DNA of 64,000 nucleotides from Bog-473 sp963783245 (lineage in GTDB: Bacteria > Actinomycetota > Acidimicrobiia > Acidimicrobiales > RAAP-2): contig CAWAMS010000006.1 of NCBI GenBank assembly GCA_963783245.1, forward strand, positions 1 to 64,000, in the 5' to 3' direction. Position 1 is the stretch's first letter; each line of letters opens with the position of its first letter. This document shows, piece after piece, positions 28,576 to 37,645 of the stretch. The notes under the pieces are model-generated. The model searched no databases and was not told the DNA's origin. It worked only from the letters and a program-made list of their open reading frames with translations. Position numbers and translations under genes: made by a program.

Positions 28576-29142
28576 TCAGGTCGGACGCGCCGTGGCGAAG
28601 GCCTCGGTGAGCTCCCGGTTGAAGGCCTTGAGGTCATCCGGTTTGCGGCTGGTGATCAACGTGTTCGGGCCGTCGCGGTCGACGATCACTTCCTCGTCCT
28701 CCCAGCGTGCGCCGGCATTGACGAGGTCCGTCTCGAGACTCGGCCACGAGGTCAGCGTGCGGCCGCGGACGACGTCGGCCTCAATCAACGTCCAGGGCCC
28801 GTGGCAGATGGCCGCCACGGGCTTGCCGGCGTCGCACATGGCGCGGACGAAGGTCACCGCCGGCTCGTCGAGGCGTAGTTGGTCCGGGTTCGCCACTCCC
28901 CCCGGCAGGACCACTGCGTCGAAATCATCGGAGCTGATGTCAGAGGTCGTGCGGTCGACGGGAAATGTGTCGCTCTTGTCCAGGTGGTGCATCGCCTGGA
29001 CGTCCCCGGATCTGGGGGCGACCAACCGGGGTGAGCCGCCGGCTTCGAGGACGGCCTTCCACGGCTCGGTCAGCTCGACTTCTTCGATACCCTCGTTGGC
29101 CACCACAAAGGCCACCCGGACGCCGTGCAGTTCGTTCGTCAT
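28576..29142 (-). CDS. DJ-1/PfpI family protein (type 1 glutamine amidotransferase fold)
   Basis: 188 residues. DJ-1/PfpI landmarks: ATG-proximal VRVAFVVANEGIEEVELTEP with the conserved Glu, VVLPGGVANPDQLR, and the nucleophile elbow VAAICHGPWTLIEA with its Cys followed by His. The family includes deglycases, chaperones and intracellular proteases acting under stress. It stands directly right of the TetR remnant in ordinary high-GC sequence. Confidence 0.92.
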   Translation of the reverse strand: MTNELHGVRVAFVVANEGIEEVELTEPWKAVLEAGGSPRLVAPRSGDVQAMHHLDKSDTFPVDRTTSDISSDDFDAVVLPGGVANPDQLRLDEPAVTFVRAMCDAGKPVAAICHGPWTLIEADVVRGRTLTSWPSLETDLVNAGARWEDEEVIVDRDGPNTLITSRKPDDLKAFNRELTEAFATARPT

Positions 29143-29208
29143 GTGCTCACTACCTCCTGTCGGGAGGGCTACCCGTTCGAGGGCGGGTGAAACGCCGGCT
29201 TTCTGGCG

Positions 29209-29610
29209 CTACGCGGGGAGGAAGCTGAAGCGCACCTGGCGTCTGGGGTTGTCGACGTTGAGGTCGACGAGGACCAGCGACTGCCAGATGCCGAGGGCGG
29301 GCCGCCCACCGACGACCGGAATGGTGACGGACGGGCTGACCAGCGCCGGCAGCAGGTGGTCGGCGCCGTGGCCCGGTGAGCCGTGGGCGTGCCCGTACCG
29401 GTCGTCGCGCGGGAGGAGACGTTCGAGCGTTTCGAGGAGGTCGCCTTCGGAGCCCGAGCCCACCTCCATGAGGGCGAGCCCGGCCGTCGCATGGGGAACG
29501 AAGACGTTGACCAGCCCGTCGTTCTCCTCGGCGCAGAATCGTTCCAATTCCGTGGTGAGGTCGACGGTTCTCGAGCGGGAGGTGTCGATGTCGATCTGCG
29601 AGGTGCGCAT
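29209..29610 (-). CDS. YjbQ/UPF0047 family protein
   Basis: 133 residues from the ATG at 29610. YjbQ markers are present: VPHATAGLALMEVG, then GHAHGSPGHGADHLLPAL and GTWQ-like GIWQSLVLVDLNVDNPRR. The family forms trimers with a conserved His/Asp site; some members show weak thiamine-phosphate synthase activity. It diverges from ispH about 120 bp away. Confidence 0.92.
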   Translation of the reverse strand: MRTSQIDIDTSRSRTVDLTTELERFCAEENDGLVNVFVPHATAGLALMEVGSGSEGDLLETLERLLPRDDRYGHAHGSPGHGADHLLPALVSPSVTIPVVGGRPALGIWQSLVLVDLNVDNPRRQVRFSFLPA

Positions 29611-29730
29611 CGACCCATTCTGCTGCCATGCCAGCCCACCGGTGGCCAAAGGGTAGCGAACAGGTCGCCCGGGCCGGGCGAGGGGCGGGTTGAAAAGGAC
29701 CAGGCCGGAACAACCATTAGCGTTAGTGGG

Positions 29731-30810
29731 GTGAGCGACGTCGACCGTGTCCTGCTTGCCTCGCCCCGGGGCTTCTGTGCCGGGGTGGAGAAGGCGGTCA
29801 AGGCGCTGGCCTGGATGGTGCGGGTCTTCGACGCGCCCGTCTACTGCTACCACGAGATCGTGCACAACCGGATCGTCGTGGACCGGTTCCGGGCGCAGGG
29901 CGTCGTGTTCGTCGACGACGTGCGCGAGGTCCCGCCGGGCTCGCCGCTCATGCTCAGCGCCCACGGATCGGCGCCCGAGGTGGTGGCCGCGGCCCGGGCC
30001 AACGGTGGCGTCGTCATCGATGCCGTGTGCCCCCTCGTCACCAAGGTCCACCACGAGCTCAAGGTGCGGACCAACAAGGGCTACACGGTGCTCTACATCG
30101 GCCACGCCGGGCACGAGGAGGCCGTGGGCACCATGGCCGTCGCGCCCGAGTCGGTGCGGTTGATCGAGGACGAATCGGACCTGGACGCCCTGGCCAAGGA
30201 GGACATCGGCGGCGAGGGCTCGCCGGTGGCGCTCCTGGCGCAGACCACGCTCAGCCACGACGAGTGGCGCGGCCTCATGGAGTCGGCCCGGGAGCGCTAC
30301 CCCGACCTCTGGATGCCCAATCGCAGCGATCTGTGTTTCGCCACGACGAACCGCCAGGCATCGCTCAAAGCGATGGCGGACGCCGCGGACACCATCGTCG
30401 TGATCGGCTCGGCCAACTCGTCCAACACCATCGCGCTGGAGAAGGTGGCGCTGGCGTCGGGGTGTGCACGCGTGCTGCGCATCAACGAGGCGAGCGAGCT
30501 CCCCGACGACCTGTCGGGCACGGTGGGCGTCACCGCCGGTGCCTCTGCTCCCGAGGCACTGGTCGAAGAGGTCATTGCGGTCCTCGCCCCCCGCCTCGGC
30601 GTCACCGAGCTGACGGTGACCACCGAGGATGAGTACTTCCCTCCCCCGCCCGAGTTGCGCGAGCTCCTCCGCTCGGTGAGCGCGACGCTGGGATTCCTGG
30701 CCGGTCGGGTCGGACCGGGGTCCGCCGGGACCACGGTCGGGCGGACCGACCCGGTCATCGAAGACCGGGGCGTCTCGGCTGCCGACGTGCTGGACATGCT
30801 GGCTTCGTGA
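29731..30810 (+). CDS. ispH: 4-hydroxy-3-methylbut-2-enyl diphosphate reductase
   Basis: 359 residues from the GTG at 29731. The three iron-sulfur cysteines are seen in RGFCAGV (Cys16), DAVCPLVTKVH (Cys100) and RSDLCFATTNRQ (Cys202), with the substrate loop GHAGHEE near 125-130. It performs the last step of the MEP isoprenoid pathway, reducing HMBPP to IPP and DMAPP. The C-terminal tail beyond the core is about 30 residues longer than in E. coli. The HD-domain gene follows 25 bp later and may be cotranscribed. Confidence 0.95.
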   Translation: MSDVDRVLLASPRGFCAGVEKAVKALAWMVRVFDAPVYCYHEIVHNRIVVDRFRAQGVVFVDDVREVPPGSPLMLSAHGSAPEVVAAARANGGVVIDAVCPLVTKVHHELKVRTNKGYTVLYIGHAGHEEAVGTMAVAPESVRLIEDESDLDALAKEDIGGEGSPVALLAQTTLSHDEWRGLMESARERYPDLWMPNRSDLCFATTNRQASLKAMADAADTIVVIGSANSSNTIALEKVALASGCARVLRINEASELPDDLSGTVGVTAGASAPEALVEEVIAVLAPRLGVTELTVTTEDEYFPPPPELRELLRSVSATLGFLAGRVGPGSAGTTVGRTDPVIEDRGVSAADVLDMLAS

Positions 30811-30835
30811 CGCGTGTCGGTGCAATGATCGTCAG

Positions 30836-31378
30836 GTGACCTTTACGCGGATGGATGAGTCGACCTCGGCGGAGTGGCAGCAGATCATCGTCGAGACCAT
30901 CGAGTACGAGCAGACCATGGCCGACCGGGTACTCGTCATGCTGGCCCAGCTCGAGGACCTCGTCGTCGGCTTCGCGGTCGACCAGCTGGTGCACTCGCTG
31001 CAGACGGCGACCCGGGCCGAGGAGGCCGGGGCGTCGACCGAGGTCGTCGTGGCCTCGTTGTGCCATGACATGGGGAAGACGATTTCCGTGATGAACCATC
31101 CCGCCATGGCGGCCGAGATCCTGCGGCCCTACGTGGGCACGGACACCTTCAACATGGTGCTGCACCACCAGGACTTCCAGGGACGCCATTACTTCGGGTA
31201 CATCGGCATGGATCCGGCCGCCCGCGACAAGCACGTGGGGCAGCCCTGGTACGCACTCGCCGAGCAGTTCGCCGACGAATGGGACCAGAACAGCTTCGAC
31301 CCCGACTACCCCACCAAGCCGCTCTCGCATTTCGAGCCCATGGTCCGCGAGGTGTTCGGCTCCCGCTCGACGCATTGA
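30836..31378 (+). CDS. HD domain protein (inositol-oxygenase/phosphohydrolase-like)
   Basis: 180 residues; GTG start 25 bp after ispH, with an ATG five codons later as alternative. Metal ligands of an HD fold are visible: VDQLVHSLQTATRAEE, then SLCHDMGKT (His-Asp), MNHPAMAAEILRPY and MVLHHQDFQG. The sequence resembles small HD phosphohydrolases clustered with sugar or nucleotide genes. Substrate unknown. Its end lies about 55 bp before the glycosyltransferase start. Confidence 0.8.
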   Translation: MTFTRMDESTSAEWQQIIVETIEYEQTMADRVLVMLAQLEDLVVGFAVDQLVHSLQTATRAEEAGASTEVVVASLCHDMGKTISVMNHPAMAAEILRPYVGTDTFNMVLHHQDFQGRHYFGYIGMDPAARDKHVGQPWYALAEQFADEWDQNSFDPDYPTKPLSHFEPMVREVFGSRSTH

Positions 31379-31434
31379 CGAAGGGCCTCACCGGGGGACG
31401 TCAAGGTGGGGCGCGTCGGAACGCAGCGGGAAGT

Positions 31435-32245
31435 GTGCACATCGATCCGGCGCGGGCACGCCGCGTCATCGTCGGCGCGCGTCGGACGTTCGACGAGCGC
31501 TACCCCGGGCTGAAGCTCGCTCCCGTCGTCGGGCTCATCTGCGCCTACGAGGAAGAGGCGAATATCGGCGCCGTCCTGGCGGCGATGCCCGCCGAGGCCT
31601 GCGGGTTGCCCGTGTCGACGCTGGTCGTGGTGGACGGCGGTGACGACGCGACGGCTCGGGTGGCGCTCGCTGCGGGCGCCCTCACCTTCGCGCTGGCGGA
31701 GAACCTCGGCCACGGGTACGCGCTCCGGGTCGGCTACTCGCTGGCCATGGAGCTCGGCGCGACGTTCGTGGTGACGCTGGACGCGGACGGCCAGAACGAC
31801 CCGGCCGAGATCCCGCGCATGCTGCAGCCGTTGGTCGACGACGAGGCGGACTTCGTCGTCGGCTCGCGCCGGCTCGGGAGCGACACGACCTCGGACCGTG
31901 TCCGCAAGGCCGGCGTGCACGTGTTCTCGCACGTGCTCAGCTTTCTGGGGGGAACCACGCTCACCGACACCTCGAGCGGGTACCGAGCCCTGCGCGTCCT
32001 CATGCTCGAAGACGTGGCCCACCGGCTCAGGGAACCGCAGTACCAGACAGCGGAGCTGCTCATCACCGCCATGTCGCGGGGCTGGCGCGTGACCGAGCGG
32101 CCCACGACGTGGTTGCCCCGGGCCTCGGGGACGCTCGAAGAAGGGCGGCAACTGGCTCTTCGGCCTGCAGTACGCGCGGGTCGTCGTGACCACCTGGTGG
32201 CGTGCGCGCAAGGAGAGAGCGCCGTTCGGCGGGGTCGTGCGGTAG
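31435..32245 (+). pseudogene. Glycosyltransferase family 2 (dolichol-phosphate-mannose-synthase-like), one frame break
   Basis: A GT-A enzyme: VGLICAYEEEANIGAVL start, VVDGGDDAT nucleotide region, TLDADGQNDP as the DXD motif, VVGSRRLG, and SSGYRALR. About residue 240 an extra C near 32150 shifts the frame (+1); corrected, the tail reads SKKGGNWLFGLQYARVVVTT and stops at TAG 32243-32245. The GTG at 31435 is used because family similarity begins just after it. It transfers a sugar from a nucleotide donor to lipid or polymer acceptors in the membrane. Family members often have C-terminal helices; none is seen here. Confidence 0.82.
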
Positions 32246-32368
32246 GTCGGGGTCAGTACGAGGCGCGCTCGAGCATCTCGGTGATGCCCTTCCGGTGTGA
32301 GGGGTCGCGTCCAGCCGCCTGAGCCGGAGCAGGGCGATCGGCCGACGCATCGGTACTGTGGACACGTG

Positions 32369-32677
32369 GTGCGAACCATCGTCAGCTTCCGTCGCGATGA
32401 GAAGGGTGACTATGTCGCCGAACTCTCGTGCGGACATAGCCAGCACATCCGTCATCAGCCCCCGTTCCGACTGCGGCCTTGGGTGCTCGATGCCGAGGGA
32501 CGGGCGAAACGGGTCGGGACAGAAATTGCATGCCCGTTGTGTGACCGCCAGCCGATGCTGTCTTCCGAGGAAGGCGGGTCACCAGTCTGCCTCGCAGGAT
32601 CGTTGTGCGTGGACTGTGGTGTCGTGGTGGACGGAGGACCGCATCGCGCTGGCTGCCGGTGGGAGACGTCGTCGTGA
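32369..32677 (+). CDS. DUF3565 family protein
   Basis: 102 residues from the second of two GTG codons at 32366/32369. Family pattern: IVSFRRDEKGDYVAELSCGH, HIRHQPPF, RPWVLDAEGRAKRVG, CPLC. This extends further than most DUF3565 proteins with a Cys-rich tail (CLAGSLCVDCGVVVDGGP). Cys/His positions suggest metal binding. Its stop overlaps the GTG of the next small frame (GTGA). Confidence 0.75.
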   Translation: MRTIVSFRRDEKGDYVAELSCGHSQHIRHQPPFRLRPWVLDAEGRAKRVGTEIACPLCDRQPMLSSEEGGSPVCLAGSLCVDCGVVVDGGPHRAGCRWETSS

Positions 32678-32853
32678 CCCGGCACTCCATGCCCGACCTC
32701 GGCCTGCTCGACTGGGCGTTGCATCGCGGACCTCAGCTCCTTGAGGTAGGCGCAGTCACCGAGATCCGTGGCGCGTTCGACGTCGTCGCCGAATTGCGCG
32801 CTGGCGCAACCGGACTCCTCGCCCGTTGGGGCTCCTGTGGCCCGGCGGCGTGA
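32674..32853 (+). CDS. Small protein coupled to the DUF3565 gene, unknown
   Basis: 59 residues starting at GTG 32674, which overlaps the upstream TGA in the GTGA arrangement typical of coupled translation. Sequence: MPDLGLLDWALHRGPQLLEV, then a hydrophilic helix. No domain recognised, no membrane helix. The coupling is the main argument that it is real. Confidence 0.35.
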   Translation: MTRHSMPDLGLLDWALHRGPQLLEVGAVTEIRGAFDVVAELRAGATGLLARWGSCGPAA

Positions 32854-32856
32854 CGG

Positions 32857-33144
32857 CTAACGCGGTGGGCGCCCGCTTCGCTTGGACAGCCTGCGCTGTT
32901 CGAGAGCGGGAACCGGTCGTTTCTGGCGGCGTTCGGCCAGGAGGCGGATGCCGGCGAGGGACTTGGGTGTGTCGACGCGGCGGAACCATTCCATGCGGCC
33001 GGCCACTTTCAGACCGACGACCGGTCCGGCGCAGATCTTCTGACACCCGACGGGGACCAGCTTCGACTCCGACTTCCTGAGGACGCGCAGCAGGCAATCG
33101 GCGTTCTTGCACTTCTTGCACACGAAGACCTTTTTCTTGCGCAC
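32857..33144 (-). CDS. Small Cys-rich (2Fe-2S ferredoxin-like) protein
   Basis: 95 residues with MRKKKVFVCKKCKNADCLLR followed by GCQKICAGPVVGLKV. Cysteines 9, 12, 17, 34 and 38 resemble the thioredoxin-like [2Fe-2S] ferredoxin layout (C...C...GCxxxC/G...GP.v). The C-terminal half is Arg/Lys-rich. It could be an electron carrier or a metal-binding regulator. It converges on the small plus-strand frame ending at 32853. Confidence 0.65.
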   Translation of the reverse strand: MRKKKVFVCKKCKNADCLLRVLRKSESKLVPVGCQKICAGPVVGLKVAGRMEWFRRVDTPKSLAGIRLLAERRQKRPVPALEQRRLSKRSGRPPR

Positions 33145-33153
33145 CCCTGCTCT

Positions 33154-34833
33154 TTACCCGGTCCGGTGCGACCCCACCCTTTCCCGGCCGTGCACCAGGG
33201 TCACCGCGGCCACCGCACCGATGAGCAGGAGGATGCCGGAGATGTCGAGGGCGACGTGAAGCCCGGACCCGAACGCCTCGTATGCCGCGTTGACGACCTT
33301 GGTGGCGATCTTCGCGATGGCGGCGTTCTTGTTGTGCTCTGCCCCCGAGACCGCCGCCCCACTGCCGGATCCACCGCCGATCACGTCATGGAGGACGAGG
33401 CTCTGGAAGTTCGGCGGTATGCCGAGCTCCTTCAACCGCGCCGCCAACTGGCCGGTCAACTTGGAGTTCACGATGGACCCCAGCACCGCGACGCCGAAGA
33501 CCGCCCCCATTTCCCGGCTGGTATTGGTGACCGAGGCCGCCATGCCCGAGTGCTCGGGCGCCACCACGGCGAGCGGGGTCGAGGTGACCGGGACCAGCAT
33601 GATGCCGAATCCGACGCCGGCGATGCCGAGGACCCAGGCCAGTGCGGGCAGGCTGACATGGGGTCCCAGGACGGCGCTCGTGATCAGGATGCCGGTGGCG
33701 GCCAACAGGCAGCCGACCGTCATCGGCGTGCGCGGCCCCCGGCGCGCCACCCAGGGCCCCGTCATGATCGAGGAGATGATGAGCCCGGCCGCCATCGGCA
33801 GGAACGTCACCGCAAGCGCGTACGCAGAGGCGTTGACGACGACCTGGAGGTACAAGGCGGTGAAGAAGAAGATCGAGAAGGTCCCGAAGTACGCGGCAAA
33901 GGCGACGAACACAGAGCCCGTGAACGGCCCCTTCCGGAAGAGTGCAAAGTCGAGGATGGGGCGCCGCACGCGGTGCTCGACGAGGATGAAGGCTGCGCCG
34001 AAGACGACCGACAGCGCGAAGAACCCGTCGATCCACCATGCCAGGTAGCCGGATTGCTCACCCTGGATGATCGCGAAGGAGACGGCACCCAGCGTGAGCG
34101 CTCCGAGGACGATCCCGAGCCAGTCGAGCCGTCCCTCTTCACGATCGGACGTCTCGGGCACGAAGAGAGATGCCATGAGGAGGGCCACGGCACCGATCAC
34201 GAGGTTGAACCAGAAGATGGCGCGCCAGCTCCAAATGCCCACGAGGAGACCGCCGATGACGGGGCCGAGGGCCAGTGCGAGGCCGGAGACGGCGGCCCAG
34301 ACGCCGAGGGCATCGGCGCGGGTGGCCTCGTCGGGGTAGACGTGACGAATGATGGAGAGCGTCCCGGGTTCGGAGGCCGCCGCGCCGAGTCCCATGATGA
34401 CGCGGCCGGCGATGAGCCAGTCGACGTTCGTGGCCGTGGCGGCCACCACCGACCCGGCGCAGAACACGGCGACACCGCTCAGCATGACCTTCTTGCGGCC
34501 GAGCACGTCGCCCAGCGTCCCGCCGGCCAGCATGAAGGCGGCGAAGGTCAACGCGTACCCGTTGACGACCCACTGCAGCGAGGTGATCCCTGCGTGGAGG
34601 CCGCTCTGGACGTCGGCCAGCCCCACGCTGACGACGGTGTTGTCGAGGAACGTCAGGAACAGGACGGCGCAGAGGGTGGCGAGCGCGACTGCCTGTGCGG
34701 GCGAACCGAGGCCGCCGATCCTGATGACCAGGCCGGGTGCGGCGCCGTCCCGACCGGAGGCGGGGTCGTCGGGGGTCGCGATGCTCACCTGACCGCCCAC
34801 CTGATCGGGTCGGGACCCCGGGATGTCCTCCAT
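33154..34833 (-). CDS. DHA2 family drug:H+ antiporter (MFS, 14 TM)
   Basis: 559 residues from the ATG at 34833 with GGGTGGGG upstream. N-terminal helix LATLCAVLFLTFLDNTVVSV, motif A GGTLGDVLGRKKV, and antiporter motif C around LALGPVIGGLLVG. Fourteen helices can be traced, which is the DHA2 (EmrB/QacA) layout for multidrug or metabolite export. A long loop near residues 470-510 (GGGSGSGAAVSGAEHNKN) is atypical. The divergent FAD oxidase starts only 20 bp away. Confidence 0.92.
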   Translation of the reverse strand: MEDIPGSRPDQVGGQVSIATPDDPASGRDGAAPGLVIRIGGLGSPAQAVALATLCAVLFLTFLDNTVVSVGLADVQSGLHAGITSLQWVVNGYALTFAAFMLAGGTLGDVLGRKKVMLSGVAVFCAGSVVAATATNVDWLIAGRVIMGLGAAASEPGTLSIIRHVYPDEATRADALGVWAAVSGLALALGPVIGGLLVGIWSWRAIFWFNLVIGAVALLMASLFVPETSDREEGRLDWLGIVLGALTLGAVSFAIIQGEQSGYLAWWIDGFFALSVVFGAAFILVEHRVRRPILDFALFRKGPFTGSVFVAFAAYFGTFSIFFFTALYLQVVVNASAYALAVTFLPMAAGLIISSIMTGPWVARRGPRTPMTVGCLLAATGILITSAVLGPHVSLPALAWVLGIAGVGFGIMLVPVTSTPLAVVAPEHSGMAASVTNTSREMGAVFGVAVLGSIVNSKLTGQLAARLKELGIPPNFQSLVLHDVIGGGSGSGAAVSGAEHNKNAAIAKIATKVVNAAYEAFGSGLHVALDISGILLLIGAVAAVTLVHGRERVGSHRTG

Positions 34834-34853
34834 GTCACCCCACCCTAAGAGGC

Positions 34854-36326
34854 ATGGGTGGAAGCGGGGCGCCCTTTCGCCACCCCGGGACCCCTCCGGC
34901 CTGTCCCGGCGATAATGGCGGGATCGACGCGACAGAGGCTTCGGCCGCCACAATTGATCCCGGACTCTTGCACCAGCTCCGCGAGGTGGTCGGCGACCGC
35001 CATGTCATCGAGGACCGCGACGTCATGGGTTCCTACGTCGTGGACTGGACGGGACGGTTCCGGGGTGCAGCATCGGTCGTCCTCCGGCCCGGTGATCTCG
35101 TCGAGGTCGCCGCGCTCGTGGCGCTGTGCCGCGAGGCCGGGGTGGCCCTGGTGCCCCAGGGCGGGAACACCGGACTGGTCGGCGGTGGGGTGCCGCTGGG
35201 CGGGGAGGCCGTGCTGAGCCTGGGGCGGCTGACCCGGATCTTCGACGTGGACCAGGTCGGCGGTCAGCTCACGGCGGAAGCCGGTGCATCCCTGGCCGAG
35301 GTCCAAGCGGTGGCGCATGCGGCCGGGTGGGCCTACGGCGTCGATCTGGGAAGCCGCGACAGCGCGACCGTCGGCGGCACGATCGCCACCAATGCGGGCG
35401 GTCTCCAGGTGCTGCGTTACGGCGCCACGAGGACCCAGCTGCTGGGGATCGAAGCGGTGCTCGGGACGGGCGCAGTCGTCTCGCACCTGGGCGGACTGAC
35501 GAAGGACAACACCGGGTACGACCTCGCCGGGCTTCTCTGCGGCAGCGAGGGCACCCTCGGGGTGGTCACTGCGGCCCGTCTGCGCCTCGTCGTGCCCACC
35601 GAAGAGCGGGCCGTCGCACTGCTCGCCTTCGACTCCGCCGCGGCCGCGGTCGATGCCGGCTTCCTCCTGCGCCGGAGCCTGCCCGAGCTGCAGTCTCTCG
35701 AACTCTTCCTCGGGTCGGGCCTCGAGCTGGTGTGCCGTGCCGGGGGGCTCGCCCCACCGTTCGCGACGGCGCATCGGGCCTATCTCCTGGCCGAAGTGGC
35801 GGGCGAGCGTGATCCGCTCCCGGATTTGGGCGAGGCGCTCGAGTCGGTCCCGTGGATTGAGGAGACCGCGGTGGCCACGGACGCACATCGACGGGCGCAG
35901 TTGTGGCGCTACCGCGAGGCGCACACCGAAGCGATCAACACGCTGGGCGCCCCCCACAAGCTCGACGTCACGCTCCCTGCCCCCGCGCTGGCGGCGTTCA
36001 TCGAAAGGGTGCCCGGCGTCGTCAGTGCAGTGAACCCCGGCGCGACGACGTGGCTCTTCGGCCATGTGGCGGACGGCAACGTCCACGTCAACATCACCGG
36101 GGTGGATCCCGACGATGTCGCGGTCGACGACAGCGTGTTCGTCCTCGCCGCCGACATGGGGGGAAGTATCAGCGCCGAGCATGGCATCGGGACGGCGAAA
36201 CGGCCGTGGCTCCATCTCAATCGAAGTGCAGCGGAGATAGCGGCCTTTCGCAGCATCAAGCACGCGCTGGACCCGGCGGGGATCTTGAACCCCAACGTGC
36301 TGTTCCCACCCGACGTGGTGCGATGA
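34854..36326 (+). CDS. FAD-linked oxidase (GlcD/D-2-hydroxyacid dehydrogenase type)
   Basis: 490 residues. The ATG at 34854 is the only usable start. FAD-PCMH domain: VVLRPGDLVEVAALV, PQGGNTGLVGGGVPLGG, GSRDSATVGGTIATNAGG. C-terminal FAD-oxidase cap: FGHVADGNVHVNI, SISAEHGIGTAKR, LDPAGILNPNVLFP. The family oxidises glycolate, D-lactate or D-2-hydroxyglutarate. No iron-sulfur subunit (GlcF) is nearby. It diverges from the exporter and shares its short promoter gap. Confidence 0.92.
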   Translation: MGGSGAPFRHPGTPPACPGDNGGIDATEASAATIDPGLLHQLREVVGDRHVIEDRDVMGSYVVDWTGRFRGAASVVLRPGDLVEVAALVALCREAGVALVPQGGNTGLVGGGVPLGGEAVLSLGRLTRIFDVDQVGGQLTAEAGASLAEVQAVAHAAGWAYGVDLGSRDSATVGGTIATNAGGLQVLRYGATRTQLLGIEAVLGTGAVVSHLGGLTKDNTGYDLAGLLCGSEGTLGVVTAARLRLVVPTEERAVALLAFDSAAAAVDAGFLLRRSLPELQSLELFLGSGLELVCRAGGLAPPFATAHRAYLLAEVAGERDPLPDLGEALESVPWIEETAVATDAHRRAQLWRYREAHTEAINTLGAPHKLDVTLPAPALAAFIERVPGVVSAVNPGATTWLFGHVADGNVHVNITGVDPDDVAVDDSVFVLAADMGGSISAEHGIGTAKRPWLHLNRSAAEIAAFRSIKHALDPAGILNPNVLFPPDVVR

Positions 36327-36510
36327 GCCAGCCGGCGCCGACGTATGGCGGTTGTGGCGCGACGGTGCGAATCCCGACGAGTTCCGTGAGGTGTTCACCG
36401 TCGCCTCGTGGAGCGAGCATCTTCGTCAGCATCAGGACCGTATGACCGGGTCCGACCAACAGTCTCTCGACGCGGCGAGAGCGTCCGGGCTCCAGAAGGG
36501 CTTAGCCCTC
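36322..36510 (+). pseudogene. Remnant of an MFS_3-type transporter C-terminal domain
   Basis: In the frame of TTG 36352 the sequence reads LWRDGANPDEFREVFTVASW then SEHLRQHQDRMTGSD. I recognise this as the soluble C-terminal domain that follows MFS_3 (DUF894) exporters, in which W-EHLRQH-R-T--D is conserved. No membrane part precedes it; the FAD oxidase gene ends at 36326 right next to it. It is either a stand-alone small domain or the tail of a lost transporter. Confidence 0.4.
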
Positions 36511-36876
36511 TCCCCCGTCGCGCATCCCTTTGGAGACCTGGCCGCACCGGGCGCACCACGCTGCGGGCGCACGCTCATCGGAAGGGTGAATCAATCCTCC
36601 ACAAAGGACGCAACGCCAGATCACAGGAGACTGCTTTTCCGATGCCGACACGAACCTTCCCTTTCATCCGGAGAGAGAACATACCTCTGCTTCGGCGCCC
36701 GTGGTGGGATGGAGGCCCCTCATGCCGAGGTTCCCTGACCGCGCTGTTTCGCAGTTTCCCGAGCTGCGAAAGCGCTCCCACCAGGTTCGCCTGGGTATAC
36801 TCGGCCCAGCTGAGTCGTCTGACCCTCCTCCAAAAACGGGGACGCGCGTAAGTGCTCAGGAGCCGGAGAGAGCTCA
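36511..36876. other. Intergenic stretch, no gene recognised
   Basis: About 365 bp of mixed composition between the transporter remnant and the GAF-ANTAR gene. Frames are open on both strands but show no protein features. It must contain the promoter of the GAF-ANTAR gene; I see no clear hairpin or repeat. Confidence 0.4.
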
Positions 36877-37596
36877 ATGGAGGAGAACCAAGAGGCGATC
36901 CAGGAGAGCCTGCGCGCCCTGACGCAGTTCTTCGTCAACGACGGCACGCTGGGAGACACCCTCTTTCGCGTCAGTGAGATGGCGTGTGCGTTCACCCCCG
37001 CGAAGTACGCCGGGATCACCATGATGGTCGAGGGCTCACCGCGCACCGGGGTGTTCACCAATCCCGACGCGCCGCAGATCGACGAGGCCCAATACCGATC
37101 CGGAGAGGGCCCGTGCATGTACGCCTTCCGGGACCAGGTGTCGTACCGCATCGATTCGACCGCCACCGATCAACGATGGCCGGATTTTGCCGCGGCCGCG
37201 GCTGCCTACGGGATCCGTTCGACTCTCTCGGTTCCCCTCGCGGCCCGTGGCACGAGCTTGGGTGCGTTGAATCTCTATTCGGAATCCGAGAACGCGTTCA
37301 CGGCGGCCCACGAGGCGAGTGTCCGCGTCTTCGCCGACCAGGCCTGCATCGTGCTCGCCAACGCGCAGGTGTACTGGGACGCCCGGCAGCTCAGCGAGAA
37401 CCTGAGTCAGGCCATTGAGACCCGCGAGACCATCAGCCAGGCCGTGGGCATTCTGATCGCGGCCGGTGGCCGGACGCCGGCGGATGCATTCCAGGTGCTG
37501 GTCAATGCGTCGCAACGCGAGAATCGCAAGGTGCGCGACATCGCCGAGGAGATCGTGGCGCGCACCGTCGAACGGCGGGCGGACGGCACCACGTAG
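36877..37596 (+). CDS. GAF and ANTAR domain regulator
   Basis: 239 residues; ATG with GGAGAG upstream. Residues about 15-165 form a GAF sensor domain (YRSGEGPCMYAFRDQ, STLSVPLAARGTSLGALNLY, ADQACIVLANAQVY). The C-terminal about 55 residues are an ANTAR RNA-binding helix set: ETRETISQAVGILIAAGG, then SQRENRKVRDIAEEIV. Such actinobacterial proteins bind paired hexaloop hairpins and prevent transcription termination. Its RNA targets are not visible here. It precedes glgX by 50 bp and may be cotranscribed. Confidence 0.92.
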   Translation: MEENQEAIQESLRALTQFFVNDGTLGDTLFRVSEMACAFTPAKYAGITMMVEGSPRTGVFTNPDAPQIDEAQYRSGEGPCMYAFRDQVSYRIDSTATDQRWPDFAAAAAAYGIRSTLSVPLAARGTSLGALNLYSESENAFTAAHEASVRVFADQACIVLANAQVYWDARQLSENLSQAIETRETISQAVGILIAAGGRTPADAFQVLVNASQRENRKVRDIAEEIVARTVERRADGTT

Positions 37597-37645
37597 AGAG
37601 GCATCTTTTCTGGTCGATCCTGTCCGCTGCGGGTAAACAGTACGC

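Noticed and set aside
32246..32320. Minus-strand reading GRDPSHRKGITEMLERASY ending in a stop at about 32252
   Set aside because: It looks protein-like, but there is no start codon, ribosome site or recognisable family, and it may be chance in high-GC DNA.
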